Shown here: positions 6,456-16,519 of the stretch, piece after piece
Numbering within the stretch: position 1 is the first letter of the stretch
How the letters are laid out: the number at the start of each line of letters is the position of its first letter
Source: Pseudomonadota bacterium
GTDB lineage: Bacteria > Pseudomonadota > Alphaproteobacteria > Caulobacterales > Caulobacteraceae
Length of the DNA stretch: 16,727 bases
Reading direction: 5' to 3'
Assembly (NCBI GenBank): GCA_023409795.1
Contig: JAEYQX010000078.1
Location: 1 to 16,727, forward strand
Notes under the pieces: generated by a model
The model's database searches: none
Told to the model about the DNA's origin: nothing
Seen by the model: the letters and a program-made list of their open reading frames with translations, nothing else
Made by a program: the position numbers and the translations under genes

Positions 6456-7355
6456 GTGAACCGTCCCCCTGTCTCCCCGCTTGGTCTTGCCGAAATCGCC
6501 GCGATCGTGGCGGTCGTGGTGATCTGGGGCGTGAACAATGCGGCGGCCAAGATCGCCACCGAGCATATGCAGCCGCTGCTGGTCGTGGCCTTCCGCTTCG
6601 GGATCGCCGCTGCCTGCCTGGCCTGGTTCGTGCGGCCGCCCTTTCCCAACTGGAAGAGCCTGGTCCTGATCGCGGTCCTGGGCGGGCCGGTGCATTATGG
6701 CCTGATCTATCTGGCCTTCTGGCTGGCGCAGGACGTCAGCCCGGTGACCGTGGCCACCCAGCTGTGGATCCCGATGACCTCGGTCTTTGCCTTTGCCTTG
6801 CTGGGCGAGCGGATTTCGAGGCTGGCGGTGCTGGGCCTGGGCATTGCCCTTGTCGGGGTGGCCTGGATGACCCTGGACGCCCATGCCCTGCAGGACGGCA
6901 AGGCCATACTGGTGGGCGCGGCCGGGGCCTCGGTCTGGGCCCTGGTGACCGTAATCGCGCGCCGCACCACCTCGATTTCACCGCTGAAGATGCAGGGGCT
7001 GCTGGCCCTGACCGCCCTGCCAGCCATGGCCCTGGCCAGTGCGGTCTTCGAGACCGGCCAGTGGCAGGCGATCCGGTCGGCAACGCCGCTGGTCTGGGGC
7101 ACGATCGTCTGGGCTGGCCTGGTGTCCTCGGTCCTGGCCACCAGCCTGGTCTTCTGGCTGGTGCAGAGGCGCGAGGCAGGGCGGGTGACGCCCTATCTGC
7201 TGGGCGCACCCCTGGTGTCCATCCTGATCGGCTGGCTGTGGATGGGGGACGTCCTGACGCCCCAGATCCTGACGGGCGTGGCCCTGACCCTGGCGGGGGT
7301 GGTGGTCGTGGCCCTGGCGGAGCGCGGGCTTCGCGCCGGGGCCGCCAAGGCCTGA
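6456..7355 (+). CDS. DMT superfamily (EamA) transporter
   Basis: An inner-membrane permease of the drug/metabolite transporter superfamily. The 299-residue product shows about ten hydrophobic helices arranged as two EamA repeats: the first begins IVAVVVIWGVNNAAAKI, and the second begins near AILVGAAGASVWALVTVIAR. A Pro after the fourth-helix region (QLWIPMTSVFAF) and a GERIS loop are usual for the family. Substrates cannot be read from sequence; relatives export amino acids or other small metabolites. I prefer the GTG at 6456, which has ACAGG five bases upstream, over the in-frame TTG at 6438, which has no clear ribosome site and would add six residues. It is divergent from the exported deoxyribosyltransferase-like gene and convergent with sodC. 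No terminator is visible in the 15 bases before sodC. Confidence 0.88.
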   Translation: MNRPPVSPLGLAEIAAIVAVVVIWGVNNAAAKIATEHMQPLLVVAFRFGIAAACLAWFVRPPFPNWKSLVLIAVLGGPVHYGLIYLAFWLAQDVSPVTVATQLWIPMTSVFAFALLGERISRLAVLGLGIALVGVAWMTLDAHALQDGKAILVGAAGASVWALVTVIARRTTSISPLKMQGLLALTALPAMALASAVFETGQWQAIRSATPLVWGTIVWAGLVSSVLATSLVFWLVQRREAGRVTPYLLGAPLVSILIGWLWMGDVLTPQILTGVALTLAGVVVVALAERGLRAGAAKA

Positions 7356-7370
7356 ATCCTTTCCCCTGGC

Positions 7371-7979
7371 CTAGTTGGCGCTCAGGACCGCGCAGGCCAC
7401 CCGGTCGCCGGCTCCGCCGATCGGCTGGCTGGAGTGGTCGTCGGCATTGGCGTGGATCACCAGGGCCGAGCCATCGGCATCCCACAGCCATTCGCCGGGC
7501 CCTTCAGCCGCGATGCGGGCACGGGTGGTGAACAGCTCGGCCTTCACCGAGCCGTGGGCATCGGCAAAGATATTGGGCAGGTCGCCATTGTCCGGCCCTT
7601 CGGGGTTCAGCAGGCCATGCACCCCATCCGTATTGTGCTTGATGTGGCCCCCGGCAGAGGTGAACGGTGCCGCGCATTGGCCGGTGGCGTGCAGGTGGAT
7701 GCCGTGCCAGCCCGGCGTCAGGCCCGTGGCCTCGACGCGGATCAGCAGTCCGGTCGTGCCCTGGGTCAGGGTCAGCTGGCCGATCTGCTCGCCCTGGGCA
7801 TTGATCAGGGAGGCGCGTCCGGTCTGGCCCGGCGTTGCCCGCGCGGCAGGGCCCTGGGCGGGAGCGGCGTGCGCCATGCCGGTGTGATCTGCGGGCGAAT
7901 TCGCGCTCTGGGCGGTGGCGCAGGAAGCCGTCAGGGCACCGACGGTCAGGGCCAGGCTGATAGGGGCGAGCATACGCAT
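7371..7979 (-). CDS. sodC: Cu/Zn superoxide dismutase, exported
   Basis: Converts superoxide to oxygen and hydrogen peroxide in the cell envelope. The 202-residue product has an N-terminal signal. Cys20 after LTAS fits a loose lipobox, so it may be a lipoprotein rather than soluble periplasmic. Copper ligands are visible: His95 and His97 (GIHLH), the bridging His112 (GGH) and His176 (VIHA). Arg193 (GDR) is the guiding arginine, and Cys102 and Cys196 make the usual disulphide. Of the zinc ligands, His121 and Asp133 are in place. The position that is His in E. coli SodC (before GDLP) appears to be Asp130 here (GPDNGDLP), an odd point treated in the findings. Start at 7979 by ATG with a weak GGACAG upstream; an in-frame ATG two codons later is possible. 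Confidence 0.93.
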   Translation of the reverse strand: MRMLAPISLALTVGALTASCATAQSANSPADHTGMAHAAPAQGPAARATPGQTGRASLINAQGEQIGQLTLTQGTTGLLIRVEATGLTPGWHGIHLHATGQCAAPFTSAGGHIKHNTDGVHGLLNPEGPDNGDLPNIFADAHGSVKAELFTTRARIAAEGPGEWLWDADGSALVIHANADDHSSQPIGGAGDRVACAVLSAN

Positions 7980-8020
7980 GATGAGCTGTCCTTTGGTCCG
8001 GGTAAAACGGAGGCTCTGCT

Positions 8021-8049
8021 TTGCCTCAGCGCCCCCCTGATGCTAGAAA
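8021..8049 (+). promoter_or_regulatory. Probable gyrA promoter
   Basis: TTGCCTC at 8021-8027 and GCTAGAAA at 8042-8049 are separated by 14 bases. They match the Caulobacter housekeeping consensus TTGACGS-N10-14-GCTANAWC at 5 of 7 and 7 of 8 positions respectively. The -10 lies 51 bases before the gyrA start. The site is in the only gap between sodC and gyrA, which are divergent. Confidence 0.5.
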
Positions 8050-8099
8050 CCATCCTAGCGGATCACGTTCCGATTCCGGCCATTTAAAGCCTGATTTCC

Positions 8100-10883
<2,784 letters not shown>

Positions 10884-10904
10884 CCGCCTTTCAGGCCCGG
10901 GCTG

Positions 10905-11702
10905 ATGGTTGAGCAACGCATCGACGGTCAGCCCGCCCTGGCCGAGGACCTGGGCCAGTTCGTCCTGTCCAACTATGGTGCCTTTACCTCCATGGTGGTC
11001 GAGGATGGCGCGGTGCGGGGCCTGGATCTGCACCTGGCCCGGCTGGCGGCCGAGGCGCTGGAGCTGTTTGGCCAAGCAGTGCCCGAGGCGGTGCTTCGCA
11101 CGCGAATGCGGCAGGCCCTGGCGGGCCGGGCCGGGCGGTTCGGCCTGAGGGTCAACCTGTTCTCGCCCCAGATCAGCCTGCGCCAGCCGTCAGCCGTGGT
11201 CACGCCGCACGTGCTGACGACCCTTAGCGCCGCCCCTTCGGCTCTGGACCGCCCGATCCGGGTCCAGGCCCAGGTCTATGCCCGCGAGATGGCCCACCTG
11301 AAGCACAATGCCACCCTGGGCCTGACCCTGGCGCGGCGGCGGGCCCAGGCGGCGGGCTTTGACGATGCCCTGTTTGTCGATGCCGATGGCCTGATTTCAG
11401 AGGGATCGGTCTGGAACCTGGGCCTGATCCAGGGCGAGACGGTGGTCTGGCCCCAGGCTCCGCAGCTGGCTGGCACAGGCATGGCGCTGATCCGCCGCGG
11501 GCTGGAAGGGCAGGGCATGGCCACGGTCACGCGCCCGGTCTTTCTTGGGGAAATACCGGAGTTTGACGGCGCCTTCCTTTGCAATGCCACAACACCGGCC
11601 TGTGCCATCCTGGCCATCGACGGCTGCGAATACCCCAACGACCCCAAGGTTCTGGAGCGACTGATCACAGCCTGGCGATCAAACCCCTGTCAGATGATCT
11701 AG
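10905..11702 (+). CDS. PLP-dependent class IV aminotransferase
   Basis: A fold-type IV PLP enzyme, the family of branched-chain aminotransferase, D-amino-acid aminotransferase and aminodeoxychorismate lyase. In the 265-residue product Lys133 (HLKHNATLGL) occupies the place of the Schiff-base lysine, and Glu166 (ISEGSVWNLG) is the conserved glutamate that contacts the pyridine nitrogen. LCNATTPACAI near the C-terminus corresponds to the phosphate-loop region, usually NS or TS followed by a hydrophobic run. Length is slightly short for branched-chain aminotransferases (about 300) and closer to aminodeoxychorismate lyase (about 270), but that does not settle the substrate. It sits between gyrA (21-base gap) and coaD (53-base gap) on the same strand. 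A metabolic link to coaD or folate is only conjecture. Confidence 0.85.
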   Translation: MVEQRIDGQPALAEDLGQFVLSNYGAFTSMVVEDGAVRGLDLHLARLAAEALELFGQAVPEAVLRTRMRQALAGRAGRFGLRVNLFSPQISLRQPSAVVTPHVLTTLSAAPSALDRPIRVQAQVYAREMAHLKHNATLGLTLARRRAQAAGFDDALFVDADGLISEGSVWNLGLIQGETVVWPQAPQLAGTGMALIRRGLEGQGMATVTRPVFLGEIPEFDGAFLCNATTPACAILAIDGCEYPNDPKVLERLITAWRSNPCQMI

Positions 11703-11755
11703 GCCGCTGATTTCGCACCTGCTAAACGACACCCAAACGCGGGGAGCCTGCCTTA

Positions 11756-12250
11756 ATGCGTATCGGACTGTATCCGGGCACTTTTGACCCGATCACGAAC
11801 GGCCATCTCGATATCATCGGGCGGGCTATCAAGCTGGTGGACAAGCTGGTCATCGGCGTTGCCCAGAACGACGCCAAGGGGCCGCTGTTCAGCACGGCCG
11901 AGCGCGTCGAGATGCTCAAGGTCGAGGTCGAGCGCTTCAACGCCGACATCGAGGTGCGCCCCTTCTCCAGCCTGCTGATGCACTTTGCCGAGGAAGTCGA
12001 CGCCAATGTGATCGTGCGCGGCCTGCGGGCCGTGGCGGACTTTGAATACGAATTCCAGATGACGGCGATGAACCAGCGCCTGAACAGCCAGATCGAAACC
12101 GTCTTCCTGATGGCTGACCCGCGTCACCAGGCCATTGCCTCGCGCCTGGTCAAGGAGATCGCGCGGCTGGATGGTGACATCAACAGCTTCGTCAGCCCGG
12201 CCGTGGCTGACCAGGTCCGGGCCAAGGTCAAGCCCCAGACTGCAGGATAG
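11756..12250 (+). CDS. coaD: Phosphopantetheine adenylyltransferase
   Basis: Catalyses the fourth step of coenzyme A synthesis: 4'-phosphopantetheine plus ATP gives dephospho-CoA and pyrophosphate. The 164-residue product is of standard length for this nucleotidyltransferase. It has the nucleotide-binding motif GTFDPITNGH (8-17, His17 being the T/HxGH histidine), the VRGLRAVADFEYEFQM block that binds the substrate, and the C-terminal SRLVKEIARLDGD helix. The ATG at 11756 follows GGGGAG by about ten bases. The next gene, a cyclophilin, starts three bases after its stop, so the two are surely on one mRNA. Confidence 0.98.
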   Translation: MRIGLYPGTFDPITNGHLDIIGRAIKLVDKLVIGVAQNDAKGPLFSTAERVEMLKVEVERFNADIEVRPFSSLLMHFAEEVDANVIVRGLRAVADFEYEFQMTAMNQRLNSQIETVFLMADPRHQAIASRLVKEIARLDGDINSFVSPAVADQVRAKVKPQTAG

Positions 12251-12253
12251 GAC

Positions 12254-13093
12254 ATGACGATCAAGATGATGGCGGCCGCGGCCGTGGCTTCGCTGCTGGC
12301 GACCTCTGCCGGTGCCCAGTCGGCTGATTGGCGCGAGGTCGCGCCGGAAAACCTGATGGTGATCGACACCTCCAAGGGCCAGGTCCTGGTCGAGCTGGAA
12401 CCGCGCATGGCACCGCGCCATGTCGAGCGCATCCGCACCCTGACCGAACGCGGCTTCTATGACGGGCTGAAGTTCCACCGCGTGATCCCGAACTTCATGG
12501 CCCAGACCGGCGATCCCCAGGGCACGGGGGCGGGCGGCAGCGACCTGCCTGACGTGCCGGGCGAGTTCAGCTTCCGCCGCGGTCGCGACAGCGGCTTTGC
12601 GCCGGTCGAGAACGCGGGGGAGGGCCTGGTCGGCATCATGGGCACCATGCCCATCGCGACCCAGCCGGACGCCCAGATGTTCGTCACGGCGGACCTGAAG
12701 ACCTCGGCGCAAGGCCTGTTCTGCCCCGGCGTGGCAGGCATGGCCCGGGCCAATTCGCCCGACAGCGCCAACAGCCAGTTCTTCCTGATGTCCGGGCGCA
12801 ACGACAACCTGAACGAGGCCTATACGCCGTTCGGCCGGGTGGTGGCCGGGCAGGAGGTGGTCCTGGCCCTGAAGCCGGGCAGCGAGGCCGAGGATGGCAA
12901 GGTCGCGGGCGATCCTGACATCATGGTCAAGGTGCAGATGGCGTCGGCCCTGCCGCAGGGCCAGCGCCCGGTGGTCAGGGTGGCCCAGCCCGGCTCGGCC
13001 GCCTTCAACGAGGCGGTGGCGGCGGCCCGGACGGCCAAGGGCAATGCCTTCCACATCTGCGATGTGCAGCCGGTGGTTCAGGTCGGCCGCTGA
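12254..13093 (+). CDS. Exported cyclophilin-type peptidyl-prolyl isomerase, copy 1
   Basis: Predicted to catalyse cis-trans isomerisation of proline bonds during folding of exported proteins. The 279-residue product has a signal peptide ending near GAQS (residue 22-23). The cyclophilin core shows FHRVI with the catalytic Arg, NFMAQTGDPQGTG with the active-site Phe and Gln, and ANSQFFLM. Compared with ordinary cyclophilins there is a longer stretch between the GDPxGTG and GMARA segments (about 65 residues) and a C-terminal extension of roughly 75 residues. Cys157 and Cys269 are the only cysteines and could form a disulphide. ATG at 12254 follows AGGATAGG closely and lies three bases after coaD. 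A paralogue follows after 27 bases. Confidence 0.92.
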   Translation: MTIKMMAAAAVASLLATSAGAQSADWREVAPENLMVIDTSKGQVLVELEPRMAPRHVERIRTLTERGFYDGLKFHRVIPNFMAQTGDPQGTGAGGSDLPDVPGEFSFRRGRDSGFAPVENAGEGLVGIMGTMPIATQPDAQMFVTADLKTSAQGLFCPGVAGMARANSPDSANSQFFLMSGRNDNLNEAYTPFGRVVAGQEVVLALKPGSEAEDGKVAGDPDIMVKVQMASALPQGQRPVVRVAQPGSAAFNEAVAAARTAKGNAFHICDVQPVVQVGR

Positions 13094-13120
13094 TCGCTGG
13101 CCAGCTTGGGGGAGACAAGG

Positions 13121-13996
13121 ATGCGGCGACTGACGACAGCCCTGGCGGCGGCCGCCCTGGCCCTGCCCCTGGCGGCCCAGGCCCAAGAGCGGCCCTACCT
13201 GGAGGTGGTGCCTGACGCCACCGCGCCCCAGGCCAGCGAATGGCGGACCGTGCCCGAGGATCGCCTGCTGGTGATCGACACGAACCGGGGGCGGATCCTG
13301 GTCGAGCTGGCCCCCGAGGTCGCCCCGGCCCATGTCGCGCGCATCCGCCTGCTGGCCGCGCGGGGCTTTTATGACGGCCTGCTGTGGCACCGGGTCATCG
13401 ACAACTTCATGGCCCAGACCGGCGACCCGCTGGGCACCGGCGACGGCCAGAGCCCGTTCCCGGACCTGAAGGCCGAGTTCACCTTCCGGCGCGACGGCGC
13501 GACCCCGTTCGAGGCCGTGGCGGCCCCGGCCGGAAGCCTGGTCGGCTTCCTGCATTCCCTGCCGATCCAGACCCAGCCGGACGAGATCATGGCCGGGACC
13601 GCCGACCGCAAGGTCCACGGCTGGGGGATTTACTGCGCCGGGGTGGCGGGCATGGCGCGCGATGACAACCCCGACAGCGCCAACAGCCAGTTCTTCCTGA
13701 TGCGCCAGCCCTATCCGCCGCTGGACAAGCGCTACACGATCTGGGGCAAGGTGGTTTCGGGGCTGGACGTGGTCCGCGCCCTGAAGTTCAGCCCCAACCC
13801 CGACGGCCTGGTCACCGACCCCGATCGCATGGAGCGGGTGCGGGTGGTGGCCGACATGACCGAGGGTGACAAGCCTTCGGTGCGGGTGCTCGACCCGGCC
13901 TCGGCCCGCTTCCGGGCCTTGGTCGAGGCGACGCGGCAGGCGAGTGGCGCGGACTTCTCGGTCTGCGACATCGACATACCGGTCCAGGTCAGCTAG
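13121..13996 (+). CDS. Exported cyclophilin-type peptidyl-prolyl isomerase, copy 2
   Basis: A tandem paralogue of the preceding isomerase, 291 residues with a signal peptide (MRRLTTALAAAALALPLAAQAQ, which is split here only by function: basic start, hydrophobic core, AQA cleavage signal). It keeps WHRVI, NFMAQTGDPLGTG and ANSQFFLM, so the catalytic Arg, Phe and Gln are present. The same long middle loop and C-terminal extension occur. Cys172 and Cys282 match Cys157 and Cys269 of copy 1, and both proteins end in a CD-x-PVQV type of sequence. I start at ATG 13121, which has GGGGGAG eight bases upstream, not at the in-frame TTG 13106. The gene is in line with coaD and copy 1, and its stop overlaps the convergent phosphatase gene by eight bases. 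Confidence 0.9.
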   Translation: MRRLTTALAAAALALPLAAQAQERPYLEVVPDATAPQASEWRTVPEDRLLVIDTNRGRILVELAPEVAPAHVARIRLLAARGFYDGLLWHRVIDNFMAQTGDPLGTGDGQSPFPDLKAEFTFRRDGATPFEAVAAPAGSLVGFLHSLPIQTQPDEIMAGTADRKVHGWGIYCAGVAGMARDDNPDSANSQFFLMRQPYPPLDKRYTIWGKVVSGLDVVRALKFSPNPDGLVTDPDRMERVRVVADMTEGDKPSVRVLDPASARFRALVEATRQASGADFSVCDIDIPVQVS

Positions 13997-15110
13997 CCGC
14001 CGCCTCAGCCGCCGCCTTGCGGTTGGAGCGGCCCCGGCGCTGGCGACGGCGGCGCGACCGGCGCCGATCCTGGCTCATCCGTTGCAGCAGCAGCCCTTCG
14101 CGCAGGCCACGGTCGGCGACGCGGACGCGCTCGCACGGCCAGGCCCGCTGAACCGCCTCCAGGATGGCCGCGCCTGCCAGGACCAGGTCAGCCCGGTCGG
14201 GGCCAATGCAGCTTTCCGCCGCCCGGCCATCGGGGCCAAGCCGCTTCAGCATCAGGGCCGCCTTGTCGCAGTCAGCGCGGGTCATCCACAGCCCGTCGAC
14301 CAGGTCGCGCTGGTAGCGGCGCAGGCCCAGGTGAATGCCGGCCAGGCTGGTGATGGCCCCCGAGGTGCCCACCATGTGGACGCGGCCGGACCTGAACAGC
14401 TCGACGAGGGCCGGATCGGTCGGCCCGCCTGCGGCCAGCATGGCGCTGACATCGGCCACCATGGCCTCATACCAGGCCTCCTTGTCCGCCTCGGGCTCAG
14501 GATGGCGCTCGGCCAGGGTGACGACGCCCAGGGGCGTGGACATCCAGGCCTGGCTTTCAAAGCCCTGGCTGCCGCGCACCATCCACGACAGCTCGGTCGA
14601 GCCGCCGCCCACGTCGATGACCAGCACCCCCTCGGCGCGCGGATCAAACAGGTTCATGCAGCCGGCGACGGAAAGGCGGGCTTCCTCGGCCGGGTCGATG
14701 ATGGTGAGTTTCAGCCCGGTGCCGCGGCGCACGCGCTCGATGAAGGCCGGGCCGTTTTCGGCAGCGCGACAGGCCTGGGTGGCCACGGCGGTCAGGCGGC
14801 TGGCATCCAGTCCCTTGCGGGCGATGCGCTCGGCACACAGGGCCAGGGCTTCATAGGCCCGATCCATCGCCTGGTCGTCGAGGCGACCCGTCCGCGCCAG
14901 GCCTTCGCCCAGGCGCACGATGCGGCTGAAGGAATCAACCACGCGGAAGCCATCGCGCGAAGGCTTCGCGATCAGCAACCGGCAATTATTGGTCCCCAGG
15001 TCGAGCGCGCCATAGAGGGGCGCATCGCGACCGGAAGTCGCCGCAGGGGCCGACTTCGTGGGCTGGGACCGCGCGTCGCGCCGTGCAGGCGCGCCAGGGG
15101 TCTCCGGCAT
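13989..15110 (-). CDS. Ppx/GppA-family phosphatase
   Basis: Member of the actin-like ATPase fold family of exopolyphosphatases and guanosine pentaphosphate phosphatases, which control polyphosphate or (p)ppGpp. The 373-residue product begins with a 30-residue polar leader. The phosphate-1 motif follows as GALDLGTNNCRLLI, then the phosphate-2 motif as VIDVGGGSTELSW. It stops after the two actin-like domains and has no HD-type C-terminal domain, as is usual for the short form. The last 25 or so residues are strikingly basic (QDRRRSRRRRQRRGRSNRK). I start at ATG 15110; an in-frame TTG at 15125 would add five residues. In many alphaproteobacteria this gene precedes rlmE, but here its 3' end meets and overlaps the cyclophilin gene. 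Which substrate it prefers cannot be told. Confidence 0.9.
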   Translation of the reverse strand: MPETPGAPARRDARSQPTKSAPAATSGRDAPLYGALDLGTNNCRLLIAKPSRDGFRVVDSFSRIVRLGEGLARTGRLDDQAMDRAYEALALCAERIARKGLDASRLTAVATQACRAAENGPAFIERVRRGTGLKLTIIDPAEEARLSVAGCMNLFDPRAEGVLVIDVGGGSTELSWMVRGSQGFESQAWMSTPLGVVTLAERHPEPEADKEAWYEAMVADVSAMLAAGGPTDPALVELFRSGRVHMVGTSGAITSLAGIHLGLRRYQRDLVDGLWMTRADCDKAALMLKRLGPDGRAAESCIGPDRADLVLAGAAILEAVQRAWPCERVRVADRGLREGLLLQRMSQDRRRSRRRRQRRGRSNRKAAAEAAAS

Positions 15111-15196
15111 GGGCCGAACTTTCAAAAGGGCCGTCCATTAGCGGCGCCCGTCCCCATCAGGTTAGACCCACCTTTGCGGCCAAGCCAAGACACAAG

Positions 15197-15224
15197 CTTG
15201 AAAATAGACGTAACCGCCGTGCAT
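15197..15224 (+). promoter_or_regulatory. Possible sigma-32 promoter of hspQ
   Basis: CTTGAAAA at 15197-15204 is a full match to the heat-shock sigma-32 -35 element (CTTGAA). A -10 of the CCCCATNT type is only weakly present: GCAT at 15221-15224 after about 14-17 bases. The site lies 30 bases before the hspQ start. The -35 is good and the -10 poor. Confidence 0.35.
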
Positions 15225-15253
15225 CCGCCTTTCGGGGCAGGCGTTAGGCGGGG

Positions 15254-15571
15254 ATGGACAAGCGCCAGAACATTGCCCGGTTCCGCCTGGGCCAGATCGT
15301 CAGGCACCGCGACGAGGCCTTTGAGGGCCTGATCATGGATGTCGATGCCAGCTATGCCGGGCCGCGCGAGGAGACCGGGTCGGTCCGGGCTGACCAGCCC
15401 TTCTATCACGTCCTGGTCGTGGCCGAGGAGGGCGGGGTCATTGCCTATGCCGCCGAGGACGTTCTGGTGGCGACGCCCGATGTTGAGCCCCTGTCGGGGA
15501 CGGACGCCGGTATCCTGTTCACCGTCGATGGCCAGGGGCACCGTGCCCCTCGCGATCGAGCCTTGCAATAG
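15254..15571 (+). CDS. hspQ: Heat shock protein HspQ (YccV-like)
   Basis: A small protein of the HspQ / hemimethylated-DNA-binding YccV-like family. In E. coli it binds hemimethylated DNA and affects DnaA levels; it also acts as a Lon specificity enhancer. The 105-residue product has the family core: FRLGQIVRHR at 10-19, FEGLIMDVDASY, then QPFYHVLV and an AYAAEDVLV strand. The segment between is shortened compared with E. coli, but overall length is normal. ATG at 15254 has an AGGCGGGG just upstream. Its neighbours are a divergent Ppx/GppA gene and the downstream phhA gene 72 bases away. A CTTGAA element suggests heat-shock control. Confidence 0.9.
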   Translation: MDKRQNIARFRLGQIVRHRDEAFEGLIMDVDASYAGPREETGSVRADQPFYHVLVVAEEGGVIAYAAEDVLVATPDVEPLSGTDAGILFTVDGQGHRAPRDRALQ

Positions 15572-15643
15572 ACGTGCGTGACGCGGCGCGGGGCGCGCGC
15601 TAAACTTGCGCCAAACAGCCACAGAGCTGAAGGAGCGCCCCCC

Positions 15644-16519
15644 ATGTCCGATTTCGAGCACGTTTTTGAAGCCCCGCCAGAGGGCGCCGCTGCCGACTGG
15701 ACCATTCCCCAGAACTGGGCTGACTACACCGAGGTCGAGCACCAGACCTGGAACACGCTTTACGAGCGGCAGATGAAGATCCTGCCGGGCCGGGCCTGCG
15801 AGGCCTATATGAAGGGGCTTCAGGCCCTGGACCTGAACACCGGCGGGATTCCCGACTTCGAGGTGCTGAACCCCAAGCTGCAAGCCCTGACCGGATGGAC
15901 GGTGGTGTGCGTGCCCGGACTGGTGCCCGAGGATGTCTTCTTTGACCACCTGGCCAACCGGCGGTTTGTGTCGGGCCAGTTCATCCGCAAGCCGGACCAG
16001 CTGGATTACCTGCAGGAGCCGGACATCTTCCACGACGTGTTCGGCCACGTCCCCATGCTGACCGACCCGGATTTCGCCGCCTATATGGAAGCCTATGGCA
16101 AGGGCGGGCAGAGGGCGGCCTCGCTGGGGATGCTGGACAAGCTGGCGCGGCTTTACTGGTATACGGTCGAGTTCGGCCTGATGAAGGAGGCCGATGGCCT
16201 GCGGATCTATGGGGCCGGGATCGTGTCCTCGGCGACCGAAAGCGTCTTCAGCCTGGAGGATCCGTCGCCGAACCGCCTGGGCTTTGACCTGGAGCGGGTG
16301 ATGAAGACCCTTTACCGGATCGACGACTTCCAGCATGTCTATTTCGTCATCGACAGCATCGAGGACCTGAAGGCGGCGACCCTGCAGGACTTTGGCCCGA
16401 TCTATGAGCGGCTGGCCACGGCCGGGGACATCGCCATCGACGCCATCCTGCCCGGCGACCAGGTCTTTACCCGGGGCACCCAGGCCTATGCCACCAAGGG
16501 CGGGCGCTTCGCGGCCTGA
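15644..16519 (+). CDS. phhA: Phenylalanine 4-monooxygenase
   Basis: Hydroxylates phenylalanine to tyrosine with tetrahydropterin, oxygen and non-haem iron, opening the way to tyrosine breakdown. The 291-residue product is the bacterial catalytic-domain form without an ACT regulatory domain. Iron ligands are visible as His130 and His135 (DIFHDVFGHVPML) and Glu176 (WYTVEFGL), spaced as in Chromobacterium enzyme. The pterin-site region LSGQF-like segment appears as RFVSGQFIRKPDQLDYLQEPD. I start at ATG 15644, with AAGGAG eight bases before it, not at an upstream in-frame start at 15578. No pterin carbinolamine dehydratase gene (phhB) is in the window. No clear promoter is seen in the 72 bases after hspQ, so read-through is possible. 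Confidence 0.97.
   Translation: MSDFEHVFEAPPEGAAADWTIPQNWADYTEVEHQTWNTLYERQMKILPGRACEAYMKGLQALDLNTGGIPDFEVLNPKLQALTGWTVVCVPGLVPEDVFFDHLANRRFVSGQFIRKPDQLDYLQEPDIFHDVFGHVPMLTDPDFAAYMEAYGKGGQRAASLGMLDKLARLYWYTVEFGLMKEADGLRIYGAGIVSSATESVFSLEDPSPNRLGFDLERVMKTLYRIDDFQHVYFVIDSIEDLKAATLQDFGPIYERLATAGDIAIDAILPGDQVFTRGTQAYATKGGRFAA

Noticed and set aside
6383..7531. A 382-codon + frame overlapping the DMT transporter
   Set aside because: Its Gly/Arg/Pro-rich product has no membrane helices; the neighbouring frame encodes ten clear helices.
11753..13618. A 621-codon open frame on - across coaD and both cyclophilins
   Set aside because: It spans three clear + strand genes and has the same His/Arg/Gly-rich shadow composition, so it is a frame artefact.
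13866..15332. A 488-codon + frame over the Ppx/GppA gene
   Set aside because: The - strand has the DLGTNN and DVGGGSTE motifs of a real phosphatase; the + frame gives an Ala/Arg/Gln-rich product without domains.
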